In this document: one piece after another, positions 1 through 6,627 of the stretch
Position numbering within the stretch: position 1 is the stretch's first letter
Layout: every line of letters begins with the position of its first letter
From: Agromyces aureus
GTDB taxonomy: Bacteria; Actinomycetota; Actinomycetes; Actinomycetales; Microbacteriaceae
Reading direction: 5' to 3'
Assembly: GCF_001660485.1 (NCBI RefSeq)
Contig: NZ_CP013979.1
Coordinates: 1,674,001 to 1,738,000, forward strand
Length of the DNA: 64,000 bases
Notes under the pieces: generated by a model
The model's input: the letters and a program-made list of their open reading frames with translations, nothing else
What the model was told of the DNA's origin: nothing
Databases searched by the model: none
Program-made: the position numbers and the translations under genes

Positions 1-1
1 G

Positions 2-613
2 GTGTCGAAGACCATTCTGAAGCCGGGCAAGGGGCCGATCGCCCTGCGCGTCAAGCTCGACGACGGCGCGGGCTTCGATCTCACCGAGGCCGGTACGAAG
101 AAGTCGCTCGCGGTCTACGTGGTGCGCGATCCGAACGAGGTTCCGGGCATCTCGCGCCTCGGCCCCGACCCGACGGCGCCCGAGTTCACGCTCGCCGACT
201 TCCAGGCCGTGCTCGACGGGCGGCGCACGCAGATCAAGGGCGTGCTGCGCGACCAGTCGGTGTTCGCGGGCATCGGCAACGCCTACTCCGACGAGATCCT
301 GCACGCGGCGCGCATGTCGCCGTACGCGCTCGCCGCGAAGCTCACGCCCGAGCAGGTCGAGACCTTGTTCACCGCGCTGCGCGACACGCTCGCCGAGGCG
401 GTGGCCGCGGCATCCGGTCGCCCGCCGGCCGACCTCAAAGACGCGAAGCGCCGCGGCATGCAGGTGCACGCCCGCACGGGAGAGAAGTGTCCGGTCTGCG
501 GCGACACCGTGCGCGAGGTGCGGTTCGCGGACTCGACGTTCCAGTACTGCCCGACGTGCCAGACCGGCGGCAAGCCGCTCGCCGACCGCGTGCTGTCGCG
601 GTTGCTCAAGTAG
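2..613 (+). CDS. Fpg/Nei-family DNA glycosylase, 5' end outside window
   Basis: This is the C-terminal 203 residues of a base-excision-repair glycosylase/AP lyase, which removes oxidised or otherwise damaged bases. Two parts of the family are visible. The helix-two-turn-helix region carries QSVFAGIGNAYSDEILHAAR. At the end is a zinc finger with Cys163-x2-Cys166 and Cys183-x2-Cys186. Full-length members have roughly 260-300 residues and start with a catalytic Pro-Glu, so the N-terminal domain lies upstream of base 1. The GTG at base 2 is simply the first in-frame codon and not a real start. The nearby acetyltransferase on the same strand has no obvious link. I cannot tell Fpg (MutM) from Nei without the N-terminus. 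Confidence 0.85.
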   Translation: MSKTILKPGKGPIALRVKLDDGAGFDLTEAGTKKSLAVYVVRDPNEVPGISRLGPDPTAPEFTLADFQAVLDGRRTQIKGVLRDQSVFAGIGNAYSDEILHAARMSPYALAAKLTPEQVETLFTALRDTLAEAVAAASGRPPADLKDAKRRGMQVHARTGEKCPVCGDTVREVRFADSTFQYCPTCQTGGKPLADRVLSRLLK

Positions 614-662
614 CGGCGCGTCTTCGCACGGTGGCGATGCGCGGAACGCGGGGCTCGAGCGC

Positions 663-1280
663 ATGTCGGCGGTCCGCGAGAACATCGAGGCGATGAACGT
701 CGCGCGAACGACCAGCCGGCTCGTACTGAGCCCGCTCACCGTCGATGACGTCGACGACATGTTTCGGGTGTACGGCGACGAGCGCACCTGGCAGCACCTG
801 CCCGCGGGCCGCCATCTCGATCGGGGCCAGACCGAACGGGCCATCGAGCAGGCGGTGCGGAGCCGGCGGGAGCACGGCTTCGGCATGAATGCCGTGCGAC
901 TCCGCGAGCCCGTCGGCTCACTCGCCGCAGGTCGCTTCATCGGCGTCGCCGGGGCGAACATGATGGCATTGGGTGCCTGGAACCTCGGGTATCGGTTCGA
1001 ACCCGCTGCGTGGGGGCACGGGCTGGCCGGCGAGGCGGCCGGGTCATCGCTCGAGGCGGCCGTCGAGAGCGCACCCGACGCTCCCGTCACCGCGCGCGTG
1101 TTCGCGAACAACCCGGTCTCCATCCGCGTGCTCGAGCGGCTGGGCCTCGACCTCGCGTGGCGTGGTTCGTCGGGCGCCGAGCCGCTCGGCGGCGGCGACA
1201 CGACCCACCTCGAACGGCTCGTGTTCGCCGATCGCGACCTCGACGCCGAGATCCTCGACGCCGTCATCGCGCTCGGCTGA
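663..1280 (+). CDS. GNAT-family N-acetyltransferase (RimJ/RimL-like)
   Basis: This 205-residue protein has the layout of RimJ/RimL-type acetyltransferases, which transfer acetyl from acetyl-CoA to a protein N-terminus or a small amine. The N-terminal strand TSRLVLSPLTVDDVDDMF is typical. The region around residues 105-125 (NLGYRFEPAAWGHGLAGEA) is the acetyl-CoA loop, and FANNPVSIRVLERLGL is the C-terminal motif that follows it. The substrate cannot be predicted. The ATG at 663 is used here. The ATG at 693 (MNVARTTSRL) is a credible alternative that fits the usual family N-terminus better. Neither has a strong ribosome binding site. Confidence 0.8.
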   Translation: MSAVRENIEAMNVARTTSRLVLSPLTVDDVDDMFRVYGDERTWQHLPAGRHLDRGQTERAIEQAVRSRREHGFGMNAVRLREPVGSLAAGRFIGVAGANMMALGAWNLGYRFEPAAWGHGLAGEAAGSSLEAAVESAPDAPVTARVFANNPVSIRVLERLGLDLAWRGSSGAEPLGGGDTTHLERLVFADRDLDAEILDAVIALG

Positions 1281-1332
1281 CGCGGGTGGGTCGCGCGCAT
1301 GCATCGGGTCCGTTCCGTCGCGTCCGCCGCTG

Positions 1333-1424
1333 CTCAGCGCGCAGCGGGATCTGCTGCGACCAGCTCAGCGCACCGGGCATCGATTGCGAGCAACTCAGCG
1401 CACCTGCGGATCGGCTGCGACCAG
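1333..1424. repeat. three tandem 30-31 bp units at the 3' end of the phosphotransferase gene
   Basis: Three head-to-tail units lie at 1333-1363, 1364-1393 and 1394-1424. Each begins CTCAGCGC and ends close to GCTGCGACCAG (the middle unit is more diverged). On the minus strand every unit would encode a version of Leu-Val-Ala-Ala-Asp-Pro followed by TGA. The copy at 1394-1424 is the real end of the phosphotransferase gene and the other two lie downstream of its stop. This looks like local tandem duplication of a gene's last codons. Confidence 0.75.
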
Positions 1425-2654
1425 GTCGGCCGCTCGCGCCAGCCACGTCGCGGGGTCGTCGCGGTGGTACACCCGTTCGTCGGGCTCGATGCGATCGAGG
1501 AACCCTTGATAGATGACGGCCTGCCGCAGCGCGGCGACCGGCGCCAGCAGCAACGCCGCGCGCGCCGGATCCGAACCGGGCACCGCCGTGGCCCACGCAT
1601 CGGTCCAGTGCCGACGAGCGAGCTCGGCGTGCCCTGCGTCGACCCGGTCGGTGAAGGCGGCCGCGTCGAGCAGCGGATGCCCGACACCGGAGTCGCCCCA
1701 GTCGAGCAGGGTCAGGTCGAGCCCGCGGCCGCGCACGTTGCCTGGCGCGAAGTCGCCGTGCACGAGGGTGTCGGGCAGGCCGCACGCGACGACCCGGGCG
1801 GCGCGCACGTCGAGTCCGTCGACGAGTGCGCGCACGGATTCGCGCAGCGCGGGCTCGAGTCGGTCGGCGGCCGTCTCGAGCGCATGCGTCGCCGGGGCGG
1901 CGAGGGCCGGCATCCGCCAATCGGGCAGGCCGAGCGCGAGCAGGTCATCGACCGCGCCCGCCTGATCGAACTGGATACCGACGAGCAGGTCGATCATGGC
2001 GCGCTGCTGCTCGACCGTCGAGCCGTCGTGGAGGTCGTCGCCCGGGATGTCGGCCAGCAGCACGAGGCCGTCGTCCCGTGCGATCACGTGCGGCACCGGG
2101 TGACGGCGGTGCGGCTCGTCCCGCCCGAGCCGCTCGCGCCGTCCGAGCCGCTCGATGATCCCGCCCTCGTGCGCGAAGAACGGCGGCACCTGCTTGAGCC
2201 AGACATCGCCCCGGCCGGTCGGCAGGCGCCAGACACTCGAGAGGTTCCAGGTCCGCACCTGCTGGGCGGGCGCGGTGAGCGCGACGCCCCGCTCGGCGAG
2301 TTCGTGCGCGGCCCAGCGCAACGCACGGGTGGGGCCGCCGGGCTCGGCCCACGGCATGCGCAGCGGTACGGATGCCGCGACGCGCGCAGCGGCATCCGTC
2401 AGCCCGATTTGCGGCACGGCGTCGACCTCGGCGAGGTATCGCACGAGGTCGGGCACGCCGTCGGCGCGGCGCACGACCTCGAGCAGCCGCAGCACGATCA
2501 CCTCGAGTCCGAGCGATGCCCGGGCGGCGGTGACGACCTCGCTCGCGAGCATGGTCCACGGCTGCTCGGCCGAGAACCGCGCGGTCGTGCCCAGCACCTC
2601 GCCCGTCGGCAGGCAGAGCACGAGCTCGACCTCGCGCGTTCGCCCGTCGCCCAT
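1395..2654 (-). CDS. APH-family phosphotransferase with extra N-terminal region
   Basis: This 419-residue protein belongs to the aminoglycoside phosphotransferase/choline kinase-like superfamily. The Brenner motif is clear around residue 295 (LVHGDFAPGNV, catalytic Asp in HGD). The metal-binding DWGDSG follows about 20 residues later, then the helix with HPLLDAAAF. The first 120 or so residues lie outside the core kinase fold and I do not recognise them. The gene starts 9 bases after the stop of the fused anthranilate synthase and is probably co-transcribed with it, so it may fall under the same tryptophan attenuator. The substrate is unknown, and an antibiotic-resistance role should not be assumed. 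Confidence 0.75.
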   Translation of the reverse strand: MGDGRTREVELVLCLPTGEVLGTTARFSAEQPWTMLASEVVTAARASLGLEVIVLRLLEVVRRADGVPDLVRYLAEVDAVPQIGLTDAAARVAASVPLRMPWAEPGGPTRALRWAAHELAERGVALTAPAQQVRTWNLSSVWRLPTGRGDVWLKQVPPFFAHEGGIIERLGRRERLGRDEPHRRHPVPHVIARDDGLVLLADIPGDDLHDGSTVEQQRAMIDLLVGIQFDQAGAVDDLLALGLPDWRMPALAAPATHALETAADRLEPALRESVRALVDGLDVRAARVVACGLPDTLVHGDFAPGNVRGRGLDLTLLDWGDSGVGHPLLDAAAFTDRVDAGHAELARRHWTDAWATAVPGSDPARAALLLAPVAALRQAVIYQGFLDRIEPDERVYHRDDPATWLARAADLVAADPQVR

Positions 2655-2663
2655 GCCCGAAGG

Positions 2664-4664
2664 CTAGGGCACCACCGCCGTCGGTGTCAGCACGCCGTCG
2701 ACCAGTCGTTCGAGCAGCGCCAGGCCGTCGGGCGAGGTCACCGACTCGAGGTGCCCCTGAACGGAGGCCACGCCACGGCCGCGAAGGGCGTGCACGATGC
2801 CCGTCGCGGCATCCGAGGCCACCTCGAAGCCGAGGCGCGGCGTGGTCGAACCGTCGGACGCGAGCGCTGAGAACGTGTTGTAGAAGCCGATGGCCGCGGT
2901 CTCGCCGAACACCTCGATCGGCAGCTGCACGCCCTGGCGGGGCGTCGGCAGGGGCGCGACCGGCAGGCCCGCGAGGTCGGCGAGCACCTGGTGGCTGAGG
3001 CAGACGGCGAGCAGTGGGCGTTCGGCTTCGAGGCGTGCGGCGATGAGCTCGCGCAGGCGGGCGATGCGCGGGTCGGTCGCGTCGCGCGGGTCGCCTGGTC
3101 CGGGGCCGAACACCACGAGATCCTCGGATGCCGCAGCCGACGCCTGGTGCCACGCCACGAGCCGCACGTCGAGCCCGAGGTGGCGCAGCTGGTGCGCGAG
3201 CATCGTCGTGAAGTCGTCGTTCGCGTCGATCACGAGCGCCGAGCGTCCGCGCGGCTCGTGCGCGTGCTGCGGCGATCTCCAGAACGCGGCGAGGTGGTCG
3301 TTGCGGGCCGCGAGCAGCGCCGCGTGCGGGTCGGCGGCGGCGTGCTCATCACTCGGCGCCGTGCCCGAGGACGCATCGCGGCCTGCCCCCGACCGGGCGG
3401 CACCCGTCGCACCGGGCCGTGCCACGGCATCCGCCCGTGGAATCGCACCGAGCGCCGTGAGCAGGCCGGCCGCCTTCGCCCGCGTCTCGGCGACCTCGCC
3501 GGCGGGGTCGGAGTGGCGCACGAGCGTCGCCCCGACGGGCACGCTCACGCGTCCGTCGCGCAGGTACGCCGTGCGGATGAGGATCGGAGCGTCGACGTCG
3601 TACCCCGTCGCGGTCGGCGTGAACCGGGCGAAGACGCCCGCGTAGTAGCCGCGCGCGGTCGGCTCGTGCCTGGCGATGACCGAGCACGCGTTCCCCATCG
3701 GCGACCCGGTGACGGTCGGCGCGAACATTGTGCGGCGCAGCACCTCGCGCGGGTCGAGGTCGGAGTGCCCCTCGAGCAGGTACTCGGTGTGGGTGAGGCG
3801 CGACATCCGCTTCAGGAAGGGGCCCCGGATGCGCCCGCCCTCCGGGCACACCGCGCTCATCATCTTGAGTTCCTCGTCGACGACCATGACGAGCTCCTCG
3901 CGCTCCTTGACGTCGTGCAGGAACGCGAGCAGGCGTTCGTCGACCGAGGTCGCGGCATCGGCCTCGGTCAGCACGTCGTGGCGGAACGTGCCGCTGATCG
4001 GGTTCATCGACACGAGCCCGTCGATCGAGGAGACGTGCCGCTCGGGCGTCGCGCCGACCGCCGAGAGCCCCGGCGTGTGCACCGCGAAGGTCCAGAACGC
4101 GCCGCGCTCGTGCTCGAGCAGCGCCCGCAGCCAGCCGAGCACCGCGACCGCCGGCGCCCCGTCGACCTCGCCCACGAACTCACGGCGGATCACGAAGTTG
4201 GCGCCCTCGCCGCGCCCGATCTCGTCGTCGATCACGCGGCGCACGATCTCGGCATAGGCCTCGTCGCTGGCGTCCACGTCGAGGTCGACGGCGATCGGAT
4301 GCCGCGGCAGCACGTCGATCGCCTCCGCGACCGCGAGCTCGGCGCGCTCGCGCACCACCAGGCAGCGGATCGGCGCGCCGTCGTCGTGCGCGTCGAACCC
4401 GCGCTCGCGAACCTGCCGGAACGGCACGAGTGCGAGCACCTCCGCGCCGTCGAGCGGGATGTCGGCGAGAAGTTCGACGTCGACGACGTCGCCCACGAGC
4501 ACGTCGAGCGTGGGCTCGTGCTCGCGACGGATGACGGCGAACGGCGGGGCATCGGCGCCCGCGGCGAGCAGCGAGGCGAGCAGCGCGGACGGGGCGCTCG
4601 ACGGCGCCGCCGGCTGGCGCTCGGGCTGGGCGACGTTCGGGATGGCCGGGTGCGGTGCGGTCAT
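2664..4664 (-). CDS. fused anthranilate synthase (TrpE+TrpG), PhzE-like subfamily
   Basis: This 666-residue fusion joins a chorismate-using synthase (residues about 90-400) to a glutamine amidotransferase domain (about 480-660). The synthase half shows MNPISGTFRHD, VVDEELKMMSAVC and TVTGSPMGNACSV. The amidotransferase half shows FGPGPGDPRD, the nucleophile Cys near 555 in AVCLSHQ, and the His-Glu pair in QGHLES. The CLSHQ and QGHLES forms and the short N-terminus resemble PhzE/ADIC synthase rather than classical TrpE-TrpG, and the LLES feedback motif of TrpE is not seen. The start at 4664 has the site GGAGA 4 bases upstream. The Trp-codon leader upstream argues for a role in tryptophan synthesis. 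The product (anthranilate or aminodeoxyisochorismate) cannot be settled by reading. Confidence 0.85.
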   Translation of the reverse strand: MTAPHPAIPNVAQPERQPAAPSSAPSALLASLLAAGADAPPFAVIRREHEPTLDVLVGDVVDVELLADIPLDGAEVLALVPFRQVRERGFDAHDDGAPIRCLVVRERAELAVAEAIDVLPRHPIAVDLDVDASDEAYAEIVRRVIDDEIGRGEGANFVIRREFVGEVDGAPAVAVLGWLRALLEHERGAFWTFAVHTPGLSAVGATPERHVSSIDGLVSMNPISGTFRHDVLTEADAATSVDERLLAFLHDVKEREELVMVVDEELKMMSAVCPEGGRIRGPFLKRMSRLTHTEYLLEGHSDLDPREVLRRTMFAPTVTGSPMGNACSVIARHEPTARGYYAGVFARFTPTATGYDVDAPILIRTAYLRDGRVSVPVGATLVRHSDPAGEVAETRAKAAGLLTALGAIPRADAVARPGATGAARSGAGRDASSGTAPSDEHAAADPHAALLAARNDHLAAFWRSPQHAHEPRGRSALVIDANDDFTTMLAHQLRHLGLDVRLVAWHQASAAASEDLVVFGPGPGDPRDATDPRIARLRELIAARLEAERPLLAVCLSHQVLADLAGLPVAPLPTPRQGVQLPIEVFGETAAIGFYNTFSALASDGSTTPRLGFEVASDAATGIVHALRGRGVASVQGHLESVTSPDGLALLERLVDGVLTPTAVVP

Positions 4665-4713
4665 GAGTTCTCCGGTGGTCTTCTGGCCCGGGCCGGAACC
4701 TTCCGCAGATGCG

Positions 4714-4737
4714 AAAACGACCGCCCTCGGGCGGTCG
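4714..4737 (-). terminator. attenuator terminator hairpin of the Trp leader
   Basis: Read on the minus strand, a 9-bp GC-rich stem (CGACCGCCC with GGGCGGTCG, a very short loop) is followed directly by TTTT. It sits between the leader peptide and the fused anthranilate synthase, about 50 bases before its start codon. It forms segments 3 and 4 of a Trp-type attenuator. Confidence 0.85.
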
Positions 4738-4801
4738 TCGTACGTCGAAACGTGGAGTCCGCCTAGGAGGCGGGCCACCAGCTGCAGGTCGACGTGGTCA
4801 T
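4718..4801 (-). promoter_or_regulatory. tryptophan transcription attenuator
   Basis: Four alternating short segments are visible in the minus-strand RNA. Segment 1 is CCGCC at 4769-4773. Segment 2 is GGCGG at 4759-4763. Segment 3 is CCGCC at 4730-4734. Segment 4 is GGCGG at 4721-4725. Pairing 1:2 spans the two Trp codons and the leader stop and is extended by GTGG with CCAC. Pairing 2:3 would be the antiterminator, and 3:4 is the terminator. A ribosome stalled on the Trp codons would free segment 2 to pair with 3. The antiterminator is only 5 GC pairs by my reading, which is its weakest part. Confidence 0.85.
4763..4801 (-). CDS. trpL: Trp leader peptide
   Basis: This is a 12-codon open frame reading MTTSTCSWWPAS and then TAG. 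Two adjacent Trp codons (4775-4780) fall where the ribosome would have to stall to disrupt the first RNA hairpin. The tandem Trp pair in so short a peptide, followed by alternating hairpins and a terminator, is the established layout of trp attenuators. The leader ATG lies 7 bases after a TAACAT hexamer, so the message probably starts at the ATG. Confidence 0.88.
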   Translation of the reverse strand: MTTSTCSWWPAS

Positions 4802-4808
4802 GGGCTCG

Positions 4809-4814
4809 ATGTTA
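4809..4814 (-). promoter_or_regulatory. -10 hexamer for leaderless trpL transcript
   Basis: TAACAT lies 7 bases before the leader ATG, which puts the expected transcription start on the ATG itself. No good -35 is evident. It is divergent from the methyltransferase promoter 50 bases away. Confidence 0.6.
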
Positions 4815-4865
4815 GGGCATCCGCGCGATGCGTGCACCCTCGGTGCGTCGCGCGGCGCGCGCGGC

Positions 4866-4871
4866 TAGCAT
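4866..4871 (+). promoter_or_regulatory. -10 hexamer, leaderless start of the PrmC-related gene
   Basis: TAGCAT is followed by exactly 6 bases and then the GTG at 4878. There is no Shine-Dalgarno sequence. This is one of seven genes in the window with the same 6-base geometry. Confidence 0.6.
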
Positions 4872-4877
4872 TCCCGG

Positions 4878-5813
4878 GTGATCGATGCCGCCGCGCCCGC
4901 ACCCGAGCCCGACTCCGTGCTCGTCGCGCGACTGCGCGCCGCGGGCTGCGTGTTCGCCGAGGACGAGGCGGTGCTGCTCGAGGCCGCGGTCGCCGAGCGG
5001 TTCGGCGGTGGCGGCGATGTCGGTGCGCACGGCGGTGCCGATGATGCCGCGGCGGAGCTCGAGCGGCTGGTCGCCCGGCGCATGGCCGGCGAACCGCTCG
5101 AGCAACTCCTCGGCTGGGCGGAGTTCGGCGGCCTCCGCATCCTGCTCGAACCCGGCGTCTTCGTGCCGCGACGACGCACCGAGCTCCTCGCCGAGACGGC
5201 GTCGGGGTTCGCGGCGGAGGTCGCGGCATCCGGTCGAGTGCCCGTCGTCGTCGACCTCTGCTGCGGCGCGGGCGCGATCGGGGCCGTGATCGCGGATGCC
5301 GCTGGGCCGATCGAGCTGGTCGCGGCCGACCTCGACCCGGCCGCCGTGCGTGCCGCCCGGCGCAACCTCGAACCGCGCGGTGCGCGCGTCGTCGAGGGCG
5401 ACCTCTTCGCACCGCTGCCGGCCGACCTCCGCGGCCGTGTCGAAGTGCTCGCCGTGAACGCGCCCTACGTGCCCACCGATGAGATCGCGATGATGCCGCC
5501 CGAGGCGCGCGACCACGAGGCTCGCGTCGCACTCGACGGAGGAACCGACGGTCTCGACGTGCACCGGCGCGTCGCGGCATCCGCCCTCGACTGGCTCGCG
5601 CCCGACGGGCGACTGCTGATCGAGACCGGTCGGCGGCAGGCTGCGGCCACCGCAGCGCTCGTCGAGGCCGGTGGGCTCGCCGCCGAGGTCGCGCACGACG
5701 ACGAGCGCGGCGGCACGGTCGTCATCGGCACCGTCGGCCCCGCCGTCGACCGCCTCCGACTCACCGGTTCGCGGCGAGCAGTGCCTGCACCTCGGCATCC
5801 GTCGTCTGCGTGA
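4878..5813 (+). CDS. putative protein-(glutamine-N5) methyltransferase, PrmC-related
   Basis: This 311-residue protein resembles HemK/PrmC, the enzyme that methylates the GGQ glutamine of release factors. An N-terminal helical domain (about 1-95) precedes a SAM-binding Rossmann domain with VVDLCCGAGAIG near residue 120. The PrmC signature NPPY is NAPY here (about residue 194, NAPYVP). That fits the PrmC-related family of unknown substrate seen in actinobacteria (TIGR03704-type) rather than PrmC itself. The GTG start at 4878 is supported by the TAGCAT hexamer six bases upstream. The 3' end overlaps the convergent phosphoribosyltransferase gene by 53 bases. Confidence 0.82.
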   Translation: MIDAAAPAPEPDSVLVARLRAAGCVFAEDEAVLLEAAVAERFGGGGDVGAHGGADDAAAELERLVARRMAGEPLEQLLGWAEFGGLRILLEPGVFVPRRRTELLAETASGFAAEVAASGRVPVVVDLCCGAGAIGAVIADAAGPIELVAADLDPAAVRAARRNLEPRGARVVEGDLFAPLPADLRGRVEVLAVNAPYVPTDEIAMMPPEARDHEARVALDGGTDGLDVHRRVAASALDWLAPDGRLLIETGRRQAAATAALVEAGGLAAEVAHDDERGGTVVIGTVGPAVDRLRLTGSRRAVPAPRHPSSA

Positions 5814-6417
5814 AGTCGAGGTAGTACTGCCCGACTGCCATGAACCCGGCGGGCGTCGAGAGGCACACGAGCTCGTCGATCGCGGGCGAGCCCACGAGGC
5901 CGACCGCCGCGTCGGGCGAGGCGACCGGCACCGCCAGGACCACGGATGCCGCGGCTCGCGCCCGCGCGACGAGGCACGCCACGCGGGCCGTCGCGCCCGT
6001 CGCCACCCCGTCGTCGACGACGATCGCCGTGCGCCCCGCGAGCTCGATCGGCGGGGCGTCGCCGCGGAACCGACGCACGCGCGCCTCGAGCTCGGCACGC
6101 TCGCGTCGCTCCACCGCCGCGAGCGTGCGGGCGTCGACGCCGCCGAGCGCGACGACGTCGTCGTTCAGCACGCGCGCACCCTCTTCGCCGATCGCCCCCA
6201 TGGCGACCTCCTCGCGGAACGGCAGCCCGAGCTTTCGCACCACGAGCACGTCGAGCGGGGCCGCGAGGGAGTCGGCGACCTCGGCCGCGACCGGAACCCC
6301 GCCACGCGGAAGCCCCAGCACGACGGGTCGCGCCCACGCGTCGCGCCCGTGTTCGCGCAGCAGCGCCGCCAGACGGCGACCCGCGTCGCGGCGGTCCTCG
6401 AACACTCGTTGCGTCAT
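5761..6417 (-). CDS. phosphoribosyltransferase-domain protein
   Basis: This 218-residue protein has a type I phosphoribosyltransferase fold. The PRPP-binding signature is clear around residues 131-141 (AIVVDDGVATGAT). The N-terminal part VVLGLPRGGVPVAAEVA with LDVLVVRKLGLPFREEVAMGAI matches a widespread family annotated only as phosphoribosyltransferase, which is often a stand-alone domain with no known base substrate. The start ATG at 6417 faces the VWA gene. Its 3' end overlaps the methyltransferase gene on the other strand. A purine salvage role is possible but not shown. Confidence 0.82.
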   Translation of the reverse strand: MTQRVFEDRRDAGRRLAALLREHGRDAWARPVVLGLPRGGVPVAAEVADSLAAPLDVLVVRKLGLPFREEVAMGAIGEEGARVLNDDVVALGGVDARTLAAVERRERAELEARVRRFRGDAPPIELAGRTAIVVDDGVATGATARVACLVARARAAASVVLAVPVASPDAAVGLVGSPAIDELVCLSTPAGFMAVGQYYLDFTQTTDAEVQALLAANR

Positions 6418-6500
6418 GACGGCACCTGCCGTCCGGCCTACTCCGGCGATGCGGGGGCGTCAAGCCCGCCCTCGTGAACGCGGTCGGATTCCAGACGGGA

Positions 6501-6573
6501 AGACGAGTATTTTTCGTCTCGGACGGTGCGTAACCTACACTGAACCAAATCCTTCCCCCTTTACCCGGGGGAA
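6501..6573. promoter_or_regulatory. two short inverted repeats around the VWA gene promoter
   Basis: AGACGA and TCGTCT (6501-6506, 6514-6519) flank an AT-rich GTATTTT. TTCCCCC and GGGGGAA (6553-6559, 6567-6573) form a second small palindrome. Between them lie overlapping -10-like hexamers TAACCT (6531) and TACACT (6536). The two repeats may be operator or 5'-leader structures. I cannot match either to a known regulator. Confidence 0.35.
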
Positions 6574-6627
6574 ACCCGAATCGAAGGATGCGACGGTGCC
6601 CTTGCTGCCGTCGGGCTTGGAGTGTCC

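Noticed and set aside
2664..4664. Phenazine biosynthesis cluster
   Set aside because: Only the PhzE-like gene is present. No other phz genes are near and a Trp leader precedes it.
6551..6600. Possible riboswitch before the VWA gene
   Set aside because: The small TTCCCCC/GGGGGAA hairpin and following GAAACCC do not match the conserved blocks of any riboswitch I know.
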